From assembly GCA_018003015.1 (NCBI GenBank), contig JAGNEZ010000036.1, forward strand, positions 1 to 64,000: a DNA stretch of 64,000 nucleotides, read 5' to 3'. The translations under genes were made by a program, and so were the position numbers. Source of the DNA: Phycisphaerae bacterium (GTDB lineage Bacteria > Planctomycetota > Phycisphaerae > UBA1845 > PWPN01). Below the pieces are notes generated by a model. That model did no database searches. It was not told the origin of the DNA and saw only the letters and a list, made by a program, of their open reading frames with translations. This document shows positions 17,041-26,138 of this stretch, in pieces. Within the stretch, counting starts at the first letter, position 1; each line of letters opens with the position of its first letter.

Positions 17041-19935
17041 TCAGTATCTGACAGTCACCGACAACCTGCCTGCCAGGCCAGTCAGTTCGACGGTCTCTTT
17101 CTGCTTGTTGAAGCGGGTCCACGGCTCGCCGTTGACCTGCACGCCCTGGATGGGGAACGCCTTTGGATGGCGTAAACGTAGGAATACGCTCTGAGGTAAG
17201 CTCCGATTCGGTATGTCAACGGTGGCGGTGATCCTGCCGTTGTCAGTGTCCGAGACGATTTCGTACGCCAGGAGTCCGAAGTGGGTCGGAGCGTTCCTGA
17301 CCGCAACCCTTTTGCCCTGCTCCAGCCAGGCTCGCGGCGTGGCCCGGGCGATCCACAGGCACCGACTGTCCTCCATCACCAGCAGATTGCGGAAGTTCTC
17401 CATGAACCAGCCCGCCGTACCATTGTCCGGAGCTTCGCAATTCGTGTACCCGCCCAGATGCCAGTGCTCCCAGAGCTTGCCATCGGCACCCACCACGGCA
17501 GCGTAGGAGTTCATCCAGAAGCGCAGAAAGTTCGGAACGTCGTCCTGCAACAGGTAGGTGTTGGCGGTATGCGAGGCCTTCGGCAGGATGACGTAGGACT
17601 TCCAGAACCAGGCATCGTCCGTGGAGAGCCCCTGTTTCTTCTTCGCCTCCTCCAGCTCGCTTACGGCTTTGGCGGACGTGCCCATCTCCTCCATGATGCT
17701 CACCGTGTCGACCATGCGACGATCCTCGGCCTCCACCGCCGCGAACGGCTCGACCAGCGGGAGCCCGCCCATCCAGATGTCGCAATCCGGGAACTGGGGG
17801 GCCCCTAGCTCGGGGCCGGTCAGGCCGTGAGCATACGGCATCCGCGGAACGTAGTGGTGATACATGCCGTCGTGGCCGAGCCGGACCGGCGACAGAGCCG
17901 CATCACGGTCAACGACCCGGCGGAGGTCGTTGCGAAACGCTGCGGCCTCGTCGAGGTAGGCGCGGGCGGCCGGGGGATCGAGCACTGCCAGGGCGTCGGC
18001 GAACCGCTGCAAGCCCTGGAGCGCAAAGGCGTTGTCACAGTAGTACCAATGCCAGTCGCAGGTCGGTAGGGCATAATCACCAAGCATGCAGGGCGGCATG
18101 AGGCCGGCCACAAGGAGGTTTCGACGGTTGGGGATGTCCTTCATGTAGAGCGCTCGCTGCCGGATGATCCAGTCGGCCGCAGCCTGCATGCGGACACGGT
18201 TCCGCTGGAACCACGCCTTGTCGCCGGTCAGGAAGAAGCGTTCGGCCATGCCGAACAGGAGCCTGCCCGTCGAAGCATGCGTGCCGTCGTGGCTGTAGCC
18301 CATGTCGTGTCGCATGGAAGTCGCCCATTCCAGAGCGCCGTTGCCATCCGTGTAGTCGCCGTCCGACTTGGCCCCGGGCCCCTTCAGAAAATGCTGATAG
18401 ACCTTGTCAGCCTCCTCGTGCAGACCAACGAGGTCCATGCCATGAGCGACTCGGGCAACCTCGAATGCGAGCCCGCCCCACATGTGCTTGCCCTTCAACT
18501 GGAACGAGGCCGCCCGCCAGGCATCGGTCCAGCCCGCGTCCGGCAGTTGAACCTGCACCGGAGGGTCCTCGACCTTGGGAAACGGTGGGATGGCCGTCCC
18601 CGGCGGGCACGTCCACAGCCTGACTTCGCGCATCACTTCGTCCCATGAGGCGGCCTCGCGATGCTCGCGGGTCATTTGGCAGACGCTCTTGCGATTCTTG
18701 GTCGCCAGTTCGCGGACGAACTCCCTGGCGGTTTTGCCGCTGCCCACCTTGGTGACGAAAACACCGTGCTCGGGAATGAGGATCGGCCCGTTTTCAGTGT
18801 CACTGGGACGGAAAGTGAAACCCCTCGTCCGGGTCCAGACCGTCACGCGGGTGTCCAGAGCGGGGCGGCCGGCCGAAGCATACAGCAACGGCACGACGAT
18901 GCCCCGCCTGGCCCCGCCTGCGCCGCCTCGTGACTGCCAACTCTCCGTGCCAGTCACCGTGGTACTCTTGTCCTGGCTCAAGGGCGACACGGAGCCGATG
19001 AGGCCCACATGGGACTCGACCCGGCCGTCAAAGTCCGCCGTTTCGGTTCCTTCTCGGAAGCCCCACTCGATCTCCAGGTCGATTCGCTGCCAGACACCCA
19101 CCTCCGGGCTTGTGACGCAGATGCTGGGCACGACGGGCCAGGGACTGCCCTGCGTCGGTTCCGCTTCACAGAAGACCGCGACCATTTCCGTAGCCGCATC
19201 GACCTGGGTGCTGTAGGCAAAGTCCATCTTCGCACCGGGTCCGCTCCTGTAAGTCCACGTGCGCCGATCCGCCGATAACTCCGGCTTGGCCAGGATCCTG
19301 TCCACGGTCCAGCCAAACCAACCATAAGAGGTGGGGTAGACCCGAACCTCGACGGCTTCAGGCAGTGGCACCGTCTGGACGTTGACTGGCCAATGGAGTT
19401 GCACCTGGTAGTCGGCCAGTCGGCCGGTCCAGAGCAGTCCGGTGAGCAGTTGACCTTTCGGTTTGGGCGGAAACGGCTTCAGGAGATCGGGCATCTGGTA
19501 GTAGATGCTCTTCAACTCTGACTCGGGCAAGGCCTGACGCGCCATGCGATAGATCCGGTCCAATCGCTCCAAACGCCGCGGAATGAAGTAGGCCTCCGGC
19601 TGTGCCTGGGCCGCCAGATCGGCCCGCCACACGTAGCCCCAGGGCGCAATGTCAATTGGCTGGCCCACTCGCCAGCCACCCTCCTCAAAGCGCACCGCAG
19701 ACCCCCACCCTGCGAAACCGCCGTAGCCGGGGAATAGAACGGGTTGACTGACGCCGGGGCCGACAAGAACCACGCGGCAGTCTTCCGGCCGGGCTCTTGA
19801 ATCACCACCTTCGACCACGATCGCGCGGGGATTCGACGGGTCTGCCGCCGCGGATGTCGTCGATGCGGCGCCGGATGCCAACAGCGCCGCCAGCAGGACA
19901 ACCGCGGGTCCGAGATTCGGGATGAGAAGTGTCAT
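17041..19935 (-). CDS. Secreted six-hairpin glycosidase-like protein
   Basis: This 964-residue exported protein has an N-terminal signal (VVLLAALLASGAAS). The N-terminal half is beta-rich. The C-terminal half from about residue 480 has the helix-rich pattern of an (alpha/alpha)6 barrel, with MRHDMGYSHDGTHASTGRLL, DWHWYYCDNAFALQGLQRFA and a stretch around DDAWFWKSYV. Aromatic and acidic residues are clustered as in glycosidase clefts. I cannot place it in a numbered family. It is first in a two-gene operon with the GH2 protein, so the two probably act on the same extracellular glycan. Confidence 0.6.
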   Translation of the reverse strand: MTLLIPNLGPAVVLLAALLASGAASTTSAAADPSNPRAIVVEGGDSRARPEDCRVVLVGPGVSQPVLFPGYGGFAGWGSAVRFEEGGWRVGQPIDIAPWGYVWRADLAAQAQPEAYFIPRRLERLDRIYRMARQALPESELKSIYYQMPDLLKPFPPKPKGQLLTGLLWTGRLADYQVQLHWPVNVQTVPLPEAVEVRVYPTSYGWFGWTVDRILAKPELSADRRTWTYRSGPGAKMDFAYSTQVDAATEMVAVFCEAEPTQGSPWPVVPSICVTSPEVGVWQRIDLEIEWGFREGTETADFDGRVESHVGLIGSVSPLSQDKSTTVTGTESWQSRGGAGGARRGIVVPLLYASAGRPALDTRVTVWTRTRGFTFRPSDTENGPILIPEHGVFVTKVGSGKTAREFVRELATKNRKSVCQMTREHREAASWDEVMREVRLWTCPPGTAIPPFPKVEDPPVQVQLPDAGWTDAWRAASFQLKGKHMWGGLAFEVARVAHGMDLVGLHEEADKVYQHFLKGPGAKSDGDYTDGNGALEWATSMRHDMGYSHDGTHASTGRLLFGMAERFFLTGDKAWFQRNRVRMQAAADWIIRQRALYMKDIPNRRNLLVAGLMPPCMLGDYALPTCDWHWYYCDNAFALQGLQRFADALAVLDPPAARAYLDEAAAFRNDLRRVVDRDAALSPVRLGHDGMYHHYVPRMPYAHGLTGPELGAPQFPDCDIWMGGLPLVEPFAAVEAEDRRMVDTVSIMEEMGTSAKAVSELEEAKKKQGLSTDDAWFWKSYVILPKASHTANTYLLQDDVPNFLRFWMNSYAAVVGADGKLWEHWHLGGYTNCEAPDNGTAGWFMENFRNLLVMEDSRCLWIARATPRAWLEQGKRVAVRNAPTHFGLLAYEIVSDTDNGRITATVDIPNRSLPQSVFLRLRHPKAFPIQGVQVNGEPWTRFNKQKETVELTGLAGRLSVTVRY

Positions 19936-20036
19936 TCTGGCCGCATCGTACCGAGGCCGTCCGGCTCGTCAACCGGTCGCACTCGCAGGACTCGCCCGAT
20001 CGTGAAGCCCTGAGCCGGCAATCCCATACCACGGGC

Positions 20037-20057
20037 CGATCATCATCGCTATGATCG
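20037..20057. promoter_or_regulatory. Inverted repeat between divergent genes (possible operator)
   Basis: CGATCAT and ATGATCG form a perfect 7-bp inverted repeat with a 7-bp spacer, in the 255-bp gap between the divergent glycosidase operon and the ACT-MBL gene. Its symmetry and position fit a dimeric regulator site controlling one or both directions. No cognate regulator is encoded nearby. Confidence 0.35.
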
Positions 20058-20190
20058 TCTCCTGCCCGGCCAGGTCAACCGGTCGAGGAACGCAAACCGC
20101 GGCGCGATGCGCCCGCCTGGGGCGAGGCAACCGCCCACGTGGCCAGGCCACGTCCTCCCGGGTCCGGACTTTCGGGGGATCGGAGATTCA

Positions 20191-21849
20191 ATGATGCTCA
20201 ACGAGGAATCGGCATCCTGCATCGAATCGGAAGCGGGTCGCTTGCGGCTGACGGTGCTGCCGTCCGGCGAATGGCTGGTGTCGGGCGGCCTGTACGTCCA
20301 TGACCGCCCCGGCGAACTCGCCGAAGTGTCTTCGGCGATCGCGCGACAGGGCGCAACCATCGAGCGCTTCTTCTACAACCGGTCCGAGGATCCTTCCATG
20401 GTCAGCATGACCGCCCGCGTTTCAAAGGCCGAGACTGCCGGCCTGCTGGCGGACGAACTGCGCAAGGCGGGACGTCTGGGGCCGGCGCCAGCCCAAGGCG
20501 GCGATGAGTCGGAAGTGACCGATCCCGGCGGCCTGCTGCGAGTCAAAGTGCACATCGAGCCCAGCTCAGGCTCGCTGGCAGCATTCGCGGCCGTGCTGAA
20601 GGGACACCGGGCCAACGTTCTTTACCTTGCCTACGACGCGAGCCGATCGCCCAGCCTGCTGGAGATGGCCATGGCCACGGAGTCGCCCGAGGAGGTCGCC
20701 GCTCTGCTAAACGACTTCAACAAGCGATCCTACCACTACCATGTGGAGTGGCAGGGTGCGGCCGGTAGCCCGATCGGCGACGTCATCGGCCTGAACTCGG
20801 TGGAGCGGTTCCTGCTGAACCTCAAGGTCGTTCTCCCCCGCGACCGCCTCCATGAGCTGGAGGGGCTGATCCGCTCGTCGAAGGAACTGCAGGAGACGCT
20901 GCTCCGCTTTCGGCGCGAGGCCGGCGGCAGCGACGAGTCGATGGCCGCCTCGGAGATCTTTACCAAGATCCTGGAGCTGGCCACGTCTTCAATCAGCAGA
21001 ACCGGGGCCGCCTTCTGCCTGCACCTCGCCGGGCCCGTGCCCCTGAACGAGAAGGTGACGCTTTGCATGATCGCCTGCCCGACGGGCGCCAACAGCTACC
21101 TGCTCCGCTGCGACGGGGAGTACACGCTGATCGACTCCGGCTACGGACTCTACTATCCCGATGCGAAGGCCGCCCTGGCCGGGCACGGCATCGACCCGTC
21201 GCGCATCCGCAACGCCCTGTTTACCCACGCCGATGCCGATCACGCCGGCTGGGCGGCTCATCTCGAACGCGACTTCGGCACCACGGTGTACATCCATCCC
21301 GACAGCCTGGGCATCTTCGAGCACGAGAATCGGGCCTTCGGCAGCGACAGTCACCTGATGGCCCTCAACGCCCAGTTCACTAAGCTGATCAACCGGTTCA
21401 CCAATCTGCACCCGCCGACTTCACCCCGCCCGTTCCCACCGGCCACCGGCCGGGCCGGCGACTTCGACGTGCTGGGCAGTTACACCATAGGCAACATCGA
21501 GCTGCAGGTGCTCAAGAGTCACGGCGGCCACGTGCCCGGCCAGGTCTTCTTCTTCGCTCCGCGCGAAGGGTTGCTCTTCAGCGGCGACTACCTGATCGAC
21601 TTCGCCAGCCTCTCCGATCGCGAGAAGACCACGCTGAGCATCCCCAGGTTCCTGATGACCAGCACCAACGCCGACGCCCGCGTCTTCGGCCGCGAGATGC
21701 ACAAGCTGGCGGAGCTGATGATGACTACGCACGCCCGCTTACAGGAATCCAACCGCGCCGCCCGCGTCTTCCCCGGCCACGGGAGCTTCTACCGCGTGGA
21801 TGAGGCGAACGCCATGCTCGCAGGCCTGACGGCCGGACAGCAGGTGTGA
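20191..21849 (+). CDS. ACT-ACT-metallo-beta-lactamase fusion protein
   Basis: This 552-residue cytoplasmic protein begins with two ACT-like modules (about 20-90, VHDRPGELAEVSSAIARQG, and about 110-190, VKVHIEPSSGSLAAFAAVLK). It ends in a metallo-beta-lactamase-fold hydrolase (about 280-550). Metal-site motifs are FTHADADHAG (about 345-354), SHGGHVPGQ, FSGDYLID and FPGHGSF. The usual HxHxDH reads HADADH here, so the second His is Asp. ACT domains commonly bind amino acids, so allosteric control of a hydrolase is plausible. The substrate is unknown. ATG 20191 has GGAG five bases upstream. Confidence 0.8.
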   Translation: MMLNEESASCIESEAGRLRLTVLPSGEWLVSGGLYVHDRPGELAEVSSAIARQGATIERFFYNRSEDPSMVSMTARVSKAETAGLLADELRKAGRLGPAPAQGGDESEVTDPGGLLRVKVHIEPSSGSLAAFAAVLKGHRANVLYLAYDASRSPSLLEMAMATESPEEVAALLNDFNKRSYHYHVEWQGAAGSPIGDVIGLNSVERFLLNLKVVLPRDRLHELEGLIRSSKELQETLLRFRREAGGSDESMAASEIFTKILELATSSISRTGAAFCLHLAGPVPLNEKVTLCMIACPTGANSYLLRCDGEYTLIDSGYGLYYPDAKAALAGHGIDPSRIRNALFTHADADHAGWAAHLERDFGTTVYIHPDSLGIFEHENRAFGSDSHLMALNAQFTKLINRFTNLHPPTSPRPFPPATGRAGDFDVLGSYTIGNIELQVLKSHGGHVPGQVFFFAPREGLLFSGDYLIDFASLSDREKTTLSIPRFLMTSTNADARVFGREMHKLAELMMTTHARLQESNRAARVFPGHGSFYRVDEANAMLAGLTAGQQV

Positions 21850-21874
21850 CAGCCCGTCGCTTGACTTCCCTGGC

Positions 21875-21894
21875 CCCCCGGATTGTTCCGGGGG
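21875..21894 (+). terminator. Hairpin after the ACT-MBL gene
   Basis: CCCCCGGA pairs perfectly with TCCGGGGG around a TTGT loop, 26 bases after the stop codon. There is no T-run, so it may be a weak or factor-assisted terminator or a 3'-end stabiliser. Confidence 0.4.
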
Positions 21895-22065
21895 ACACTC
21901 GTAGCCTGGGCGACCCTCTCGATCCTGGCGCGGGCCGAAGATGCCTTTCATGTCAGCCCGAAGAACGCTGATGAGGCCGAGAAGTTCGTCACCGCCGCGG
22001 AGATCAACGCTCGGTGCGAGGTGGCCGTCCCGGTTGTTGCGGCCACGAAATGCCCAAACGAGAAA

Positions 22066-22088
22066 GCCCCGCGTATCCCACGCGAGGC
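22066..22088 (-). terminator. Terminator of the PEP-CTERM gene
   Basis: On the minus strand GCCTCGCGT pairs with ACGCGGGGC around a short loop (one mismatch), followed by TTTCTCGTTT. It lies about 110 bases after the stop of the PEP-CTERM gene and fits a rho-independent terminator. Confidence 0.5.
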
Positions 22089-22199
22089 TGTCTCAGCTGC
22101 GCGGCAGGCAGGTCATGGGAAGCGACTGGCCGCGCTGATGCTCGAGGCTATTGCCGGACTCGTCAACGTGCGCCCTGCACTTCGTACAAACCTACGGAC

Positions 22200-22913
22200 T
22201 CACGCGAGCCGGCGCTTGACCCAGCCAACTAGACCGAGGCCCAACAGGCCTAACGCCATCGCCGCAGGGGCCGGGGCGACCGGTGTCTTGGTGTCGGGCA
22301 CCGCGATCTTGCAGAGAGCATTGCCCTGCGCGTCAAAGGCACCCGAGAAGTTGTACGGGTCGGCCACGTTCACCATGAAGTCCTTGTTCCACGCGGTCGG
22401 CACTTCCCCGTTCGCGCCCCCCTTGGCGTAGAAGTTGCCCCACATCGCCGCACGATCCGAATCGAACGACAGCGTCAGCAACGTCGACCCACTTCCATCG
22501 AACTTCAGGCCGAAGATGTTGCCCGGCAGCTGCGGGTTGGAGTTGCCCATGGCGCCGGGCTGGTACGTACGGGGATCACCAGAAGCCGGATCAATGGAGG
22601 GCTCTATCAAGTCAGCAAGCGTGAAGTTGTCAGAGACCTGAAGCAGCATGTGACTGACGCTCTTGGTCAGGGGATCCCCGTTATCGGCGGACAACGTATA
22701 CACGTAGTGCAACGTGCCGTTGTGGTTGTCCGTGATATTCCACGTGATCTTGAAGAACGGCTCCTCCGCCCACTTGTTGGCCGCTGTCACTCCACCATTC
22801 ATCGAGGTCAACGAGCCTGAGCTTAGATCCGCTTGGGCAACGACCGGGCACAGCAGCATTGCCGCACCTAGGGCCCCAAACAACCGCAGTTTCCAGCTGG
22901 TCCTGGGATTCAT
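22200..22913 (-). CDS. PEP-CTERM-like exported protein
   Basis: This 237-residue protein has an N-terminal signal peptide (LFGALGAAMLLCPVVAQA) and a C-terminal sorting-tail layout: a Pro-rich motif (VAPAP), a hydrophobic helix (ALGLLGLGLVGW) and a basic end (VKRRLA). This matches the PEP-CTERM/exosortase sorting pattern, except that the motif reads PAP instead of PEP. The body is beta-rich with no catalytic motif, as is usual for exopolysaccharide-associated surface proteins. The ATG at 22913 has GGAGAGGAG about 10 nt upstream; an in-frame start at 22958 would put extra basic residues before the signal. No exosortase gene is in this window. Confidence 0.75.
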   Translation of the reverse strand: MNPRTSWKLRLFGALGAAMLLCPVVAQADLSSGSLTSMNGGVTAANKWAEEPFFKITWNITDNHNGTLHYVYTLSADNGDPLTKSVSHMLLQVSDNFTLADLIEPSIDPASGDPRTYQPGAMGNSNPQLPGNIFGLKFDGSGSTLLTLSFDSDRAAMWGNFYAKGGANGEVPTAWNKDFMVNVADPYNFSGAFDAQGNALCKIAVPDTKTPVAPAPAAMALGLLGLGLVGWVKRRLA

Positions 22914-23454
22914 GATTTGAAGGCTCCTCTCCGTTCTTCTGGGGGACTTTGTCTTCATTCTCCTCCAGCGAACGCGCTCGCTTCAGGACGCTGCCCCAAA
23001 GCACCGCGTTGCCAAACAGTACCGTCCGAGGAAGGACCCCCCGCTTGCAGCTATGGTCCCCGACAGACCGATCCCTACTACGCCAATCATAAACTGTCAC
23101 CGGAGGGATAGCAAGTGTAATTCAGTGCCAAAGTATGGCGTGAAGAGGCTTTCATGAGTGTTATCGGACGACTGCGCGGGCTTGGAGGGGGAACCCGCGA
23201 GTCATCAGGCCGGCTTCACTACTCCATCAGGCCCAACCGGAGCGGCAGCGAAACCCGAGAGACGGCGGCTTGGTTCGAACCGCCGTTCCGCCCCGCAGCC
23301 GCTTGGCCGACGACCGCCGCTGCCGCCGCCAGCGCTCCGGCCAACTGATCTTTGCGTCTCTCCAGGACCCCCATTAGACTGACCGCGGTCCCGGATCGCT
23401 CGCCGGCTCGGTTAACTGAGCGAACGGCACGCCGAGATAGAGAGAGAGCGGCGA
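22914..23454. other. Long divergent intergenic region
   Basis: These 541 bases separate the PEP-CTERM gene from the lipoprotein gene. They hold the PEP-CTERM promoter (annotated) and a minus-strand leader of about 165 nt with GC-rich short inverted repeats (GGACC / GGTCC near 23031-23059). I considered a riboswitch but recognise no known consensus. The rest, 23115-23454, shows no gene or site I can support beyond a purine-rich GAGAGAGAG just before the lipoprotein ATG. Confidence 0.4.
23086..23114 (-). promoter_or_regulatory. Predicted promoter of the PEP-CTERM gene
   Basis: On the minus strand TTGCTA (23109-23114) and TATGAT (23086-23091) are 17 bp apart, matching sigma70 boxes at 4 and 5 of 6 positions. 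The predicted leader is about 165 nt long. Confidence 0.55.
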
Positions 23455-24066
23455 ATGCACTCAAAATCAATCGTCCGAACGTCTCGCGTCTTCGCGACCT
23501 CTGGTTTGGCCGCTGTCTTCCTCGGATCGCTAGTCGGCTGTACCTCGCCGGAGACTCGGATCAACCTGACTACCTTCGATGCCCAAGGGCAGGATCAGCA
23601 GCACTATGCCACGTTCACTCAGGCCAGCTACCGCCTTACCCCCGGGGGCACGTTCGAACTGGCTCTGCACACCACCCGGCCCAGCAGCCTCGATCCCACC
23701 CAGAGCATCACCCAGATCATCTACCTGAAATGCCTGTGGACGCCGCGACCGGGTACAACCTACGCCGAACCTTCACAGATTAACGCCAAAGTCCAGTACG
23801 CGATCCTTACCCCTCCTACCGGAGTGCGCTACGACGGCAGTGCTTTCCTCTCCTGTAAACTCGATCAGGGCTCGGGAATGCTGACCGGTCGAATCGAATC
23901 CGGGACCCTTTCCGCCCGATTCCGCGTGGGCGAGGCGATCGAGCCATTCGCTTTCGCCAAGTTCACCGGAGCCTTCACGGCCGTGGACAACCCCCGGGAG
24001 GTGGTCCGCGCCGCCCAGTCGCTGAACGCCCAATTCACCGCTCCGATCAGCGAGGAGAAGCCTTGA
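23455..24066 (+). CDS. Putative lipoprotein, unknown function
   Basis: This is a 203-residue protein with a type II signal: basic N-terminus, hydrophobic stretch and the lipobox LVGC (Cys near residue 29). After cleavage the Cys would carry the lipid anchor. The mature part is beta-rich with no motif I recognise. A purine-rich GAGAGAGAG lies just before the ATG. It ends about 40 bases before the predicted promoter of the second GH172 gene, so the two are probably separate transcripts. Confidence 0.7.
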   Translation: MHSKSIVRTSRVFATSGLAAVFLGSLVGCTSPETRINLTTFDAQGQDQQHYATFTQASYRLTPGGTFELALHTTRPSSLDPTQSITQIIYLKCLWTPRPGTTYAEPSQINAKVQYAILTPPTGVRYDGSAFLSCKLDQGSGMLTGRIESGTLSARFRVGEAIEPFAFAKFTGAFTAVDNPREVVRAAQSLNAQFTAPISEEKP

Positions 24067-24100
24067 TCACTACCGTCTCGCCCCGGAATCTTCGCCGGCG

Positions 24101-24109
24101 TGCTATAAT
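24101..24109 (+). promoter_or_regulatory. Extended -10 promoter of the second GH172 gene
   Basis: TGC followed by a perfect TATAAT (24104-24109) forms an extended -10 element, 39 bases before the ATG at 24149. No good -35 box is present at 16-18 bp, which is typical of extended -10 promoters. Confidence 0.45.
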
Positions 24110-24148
24110 CCGATAGACGAAGGACCCTCGGTCCGCGGAGTGTCCCTG

Positions 24149-25918
24149 ATGTCCGTTCGCTGGCACATCCCGGCTGCCGTATGCGCCGTGACAATATCGG
24201 TCCTCGCCGCGGTTGGCGCCGATCTGACCGGCTACGAGTCACTGGCCGACTGGTCGGCCCTGCCCAACCCCAAGGTCGGCATGGTTGCCGGGTTGGCCAG
24301 CAGCTACGACCGGGCCGGGGCCAACAACGATTTCAGCCAGTTCGAATCACCCGTCGGCCTGGTGACCAGCGACGTAAACACGGTCGTCAAGACCATCACC
24401 GGCCCCGGAGTGCTCACCCGCTTCTGGATGCCTCACGCATGCGCGGACGAGGCCTTCACCGTCAAACTCACGATTGATGGTACGCTCCTCATCGATACCA
24501 CGAGCAATGTAATCCTCGGAGGCAGCTTCGGCTACATGCAGAATCCCCTGGTTCGTACCCTGATCGGCGGCCAGGTGAGCTACGAGCCGATCGCGTTTCA
24601 GAACTCCGTGGTGATCGAATCCAACAACTACGCCGCCGGGCTCCATGCCCGGACCCACCATTTCTACCAGTACGGCTACCATGTGTTCACCGGTGGGCAG
24701 ACCATCCCGTCCTACAGCGGCTCGTTGAACGCCGCCCAGCAGACTGCCCGCGACAGCGTGGTCGCCATACTCGGCAACCTCGGCAAGAACCCGGCCGGTA
24801 CCAGTGAGCAGGCCGCTTTCATCGCCACCGAGGGGCAGTCCATTGAAGCCGGCCAGGCCCTGACCTTGTGTGACCGCGTCGGCAGCGGACGAGTCCGGGC
24901 GATCCGCCTGAAAATGACCGGCCCCACCGATGAAGCCCTCGATGGCCTGCGTCTCCGCGTACGCTGCGGCGGGCGAAGCCAGAACGTCGTCGATGTCCCC
25001 GTCGCCCACTTCTTCGGGGCCGGACACAAGCGGGTGGCCTTCAAATCCCTGCCCCTGGGAACGGATGGCCCGGACGGTTTCTACTGCTACTGGCCCATGC
25101 CCTATCGCGTCGGCCTGATCATCGAGCTGTACAACAGCACCACATCCGCCATCGCCATCGATTCCGCGCTCGTCGAGTATGAGTCCGGCGCCCAGCCCGC
25201 GGTGATCGGCTGTCTCTACGCCTCGTTCAGCGAAGAGACAACAGTCAGCGGACAGAAATACCATCAGTTGCTCAGCTCAACCGGCGCCGGGCACTACCTG
25301 GGCAGCCTGTTGTATGTCCAGAAGGCCGGGGTGGCCAAGATCCTCCTCGAGGGCGACGAGATCGTGACCGTCGACGGCACCACGATGCTCTTCGGCACCG
25401 GCATGGAGGACGCCTACAACGGCGGTTACTACTACAACAACATCGCCAACAGCCCACAGCGAAACACACCCGACGATCCGCCCTGGCCGGACAATGGCGT
25501 CGCGCCCTACCACGGTCTGCTCAATATCGACGACCCCGACCCCAAACGCCCAGGCAGTACCGATACGGTCTTCCGCGCCGACCAGTACCGCTGGCTCATC
25601 GGCGATGTGGTGCCTTTCACAACCGGCATCGACGTCAAGATCGAGAACTACGGGTCCTACGCCAACACGCTCTTCGGTTCGACCGCTTTCTGGTACCAGC
25701 TTGATTGGGCCGCCGATTTCGACCAGGACGGCGACGTGGACTCCGACGATTTCGCTCACCTTCAGCTCTGCCTGAGCGGCCGCGGCCAGCCGTACGAGAG
25801 CGGGTGCGACAACGCCGACCTTGACGTGGACTCCGACGTCGACGCCGATGACCTGGCCGCATTCCTGCCCTGCGTCTCCGGAACCGACGCCCCCGCCAAC
25901 CCGGGCTGCGGTTCCTGA
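24149..25918 (+). CDS. Secreted GH172 / DUF2961 protein (2) with dockerin-like tail
   Basis: This is a 589-residue exported protein. A signal peptide ends near VGADLTG. The DUF2961/GH172 core (about 40-520) shows SSYDRAGANNDFSQF, GPGVLTRFWMPHA, GTGMEDAYNGGYYYNN and ADQYRWLIGDVVPF. The last 65 residues carry two calcium-loop repeats, DFDQDGDVDSDD and DLDVDSDVDADD, each followed by a Cys pair, which form a dockerin-like domain. That tail suggests docking to a surface or complex, although cohesins are not visible here. The ATG at 24149 is preferred over a GTG at 24140, because GGAG lies 8 nt before it. Confidence 0.85.
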   Translation: MSVRWHIPAAVCAVTISVLAAVGADLTGYESLADWSALPNPKVGMVAGLASSYDRAGANNDFSQFESPVGLVTSDVNTVVKTITGPGVLTRFWMPHACADEAFTVKLTIDGTLLIDTTSNVILGGSFGYMQNPLVRTLIGGQVSYEPIAFQNSVVIESNNYAAGLHARTHHFYQYGYHVFTGGQTIPSYSGSLNAAQQTARDSVVAILGNLGKNPAGTSEQAAFIATEGQSIEAGQALTLCDRVGSGRVRAIRLKMTGPTDEALDGLRLRVRCGGRSQNVVDVPVAHFFGAGHKRVAFKSLPLGTDGPDGFYCYWPMPYRVGLIIELYNSTTSAIAIDSALVEYESGAQPAVIGCLYASFSEETTVSGQKYHQLLSSTGAGHYLGSLLYVQKAGVAKILLEGDEIVTVDGTTMLFGTGMEDAYNGGYYYNNIANSPQRNTPDDPPWPDNGVAPYHGLLNIDDPDPKRPGSTDTVFRADQYRWLIGDVVPFTTGIDVKIENYGSYANTLFGSTAFWYQLDWAADFDQDGDVDSDDFAHLQLCLSGRGQPYESGCDNADLDVDSDVDADDLAAFLPCVSGTDAPANPGCGS

Positions 25919-26138
25919 CGATTCCTTGGCCGCTTGACGCTGTCCGTGTCCACCGACCGGATCTCGGCATCCTGCCCGATCCTCAGTCGAATCGCCACCG
26001 CCCACCCGTTCCCCCGGAACAGCCCAGGCGGCGCCGGGGCAGGGATGCGGTACAATGCCGAGACGCAGAACGGGCAGCGTGGCCGGGCGAGGACCGCCGG
26101 GACAGAGGTCTTCATTTCGCAGATTGAGGAGAAACGCC

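Noticed and set aside
22914-23114. Riboswitch (cyclic-di-GMP type) in the PEP-CTERM leader
   Set aside because: Short GC-rich inverted repeats occur but the conserved core sequences of known riboswitch classes are absent.
23219-23470. Ala-rich minus-strand frame of 83 residues
   Set aside because: Low complexity, no ribosome binding site and it runs across the lipoprotein start; probably a by-product of GC-rich sequence.
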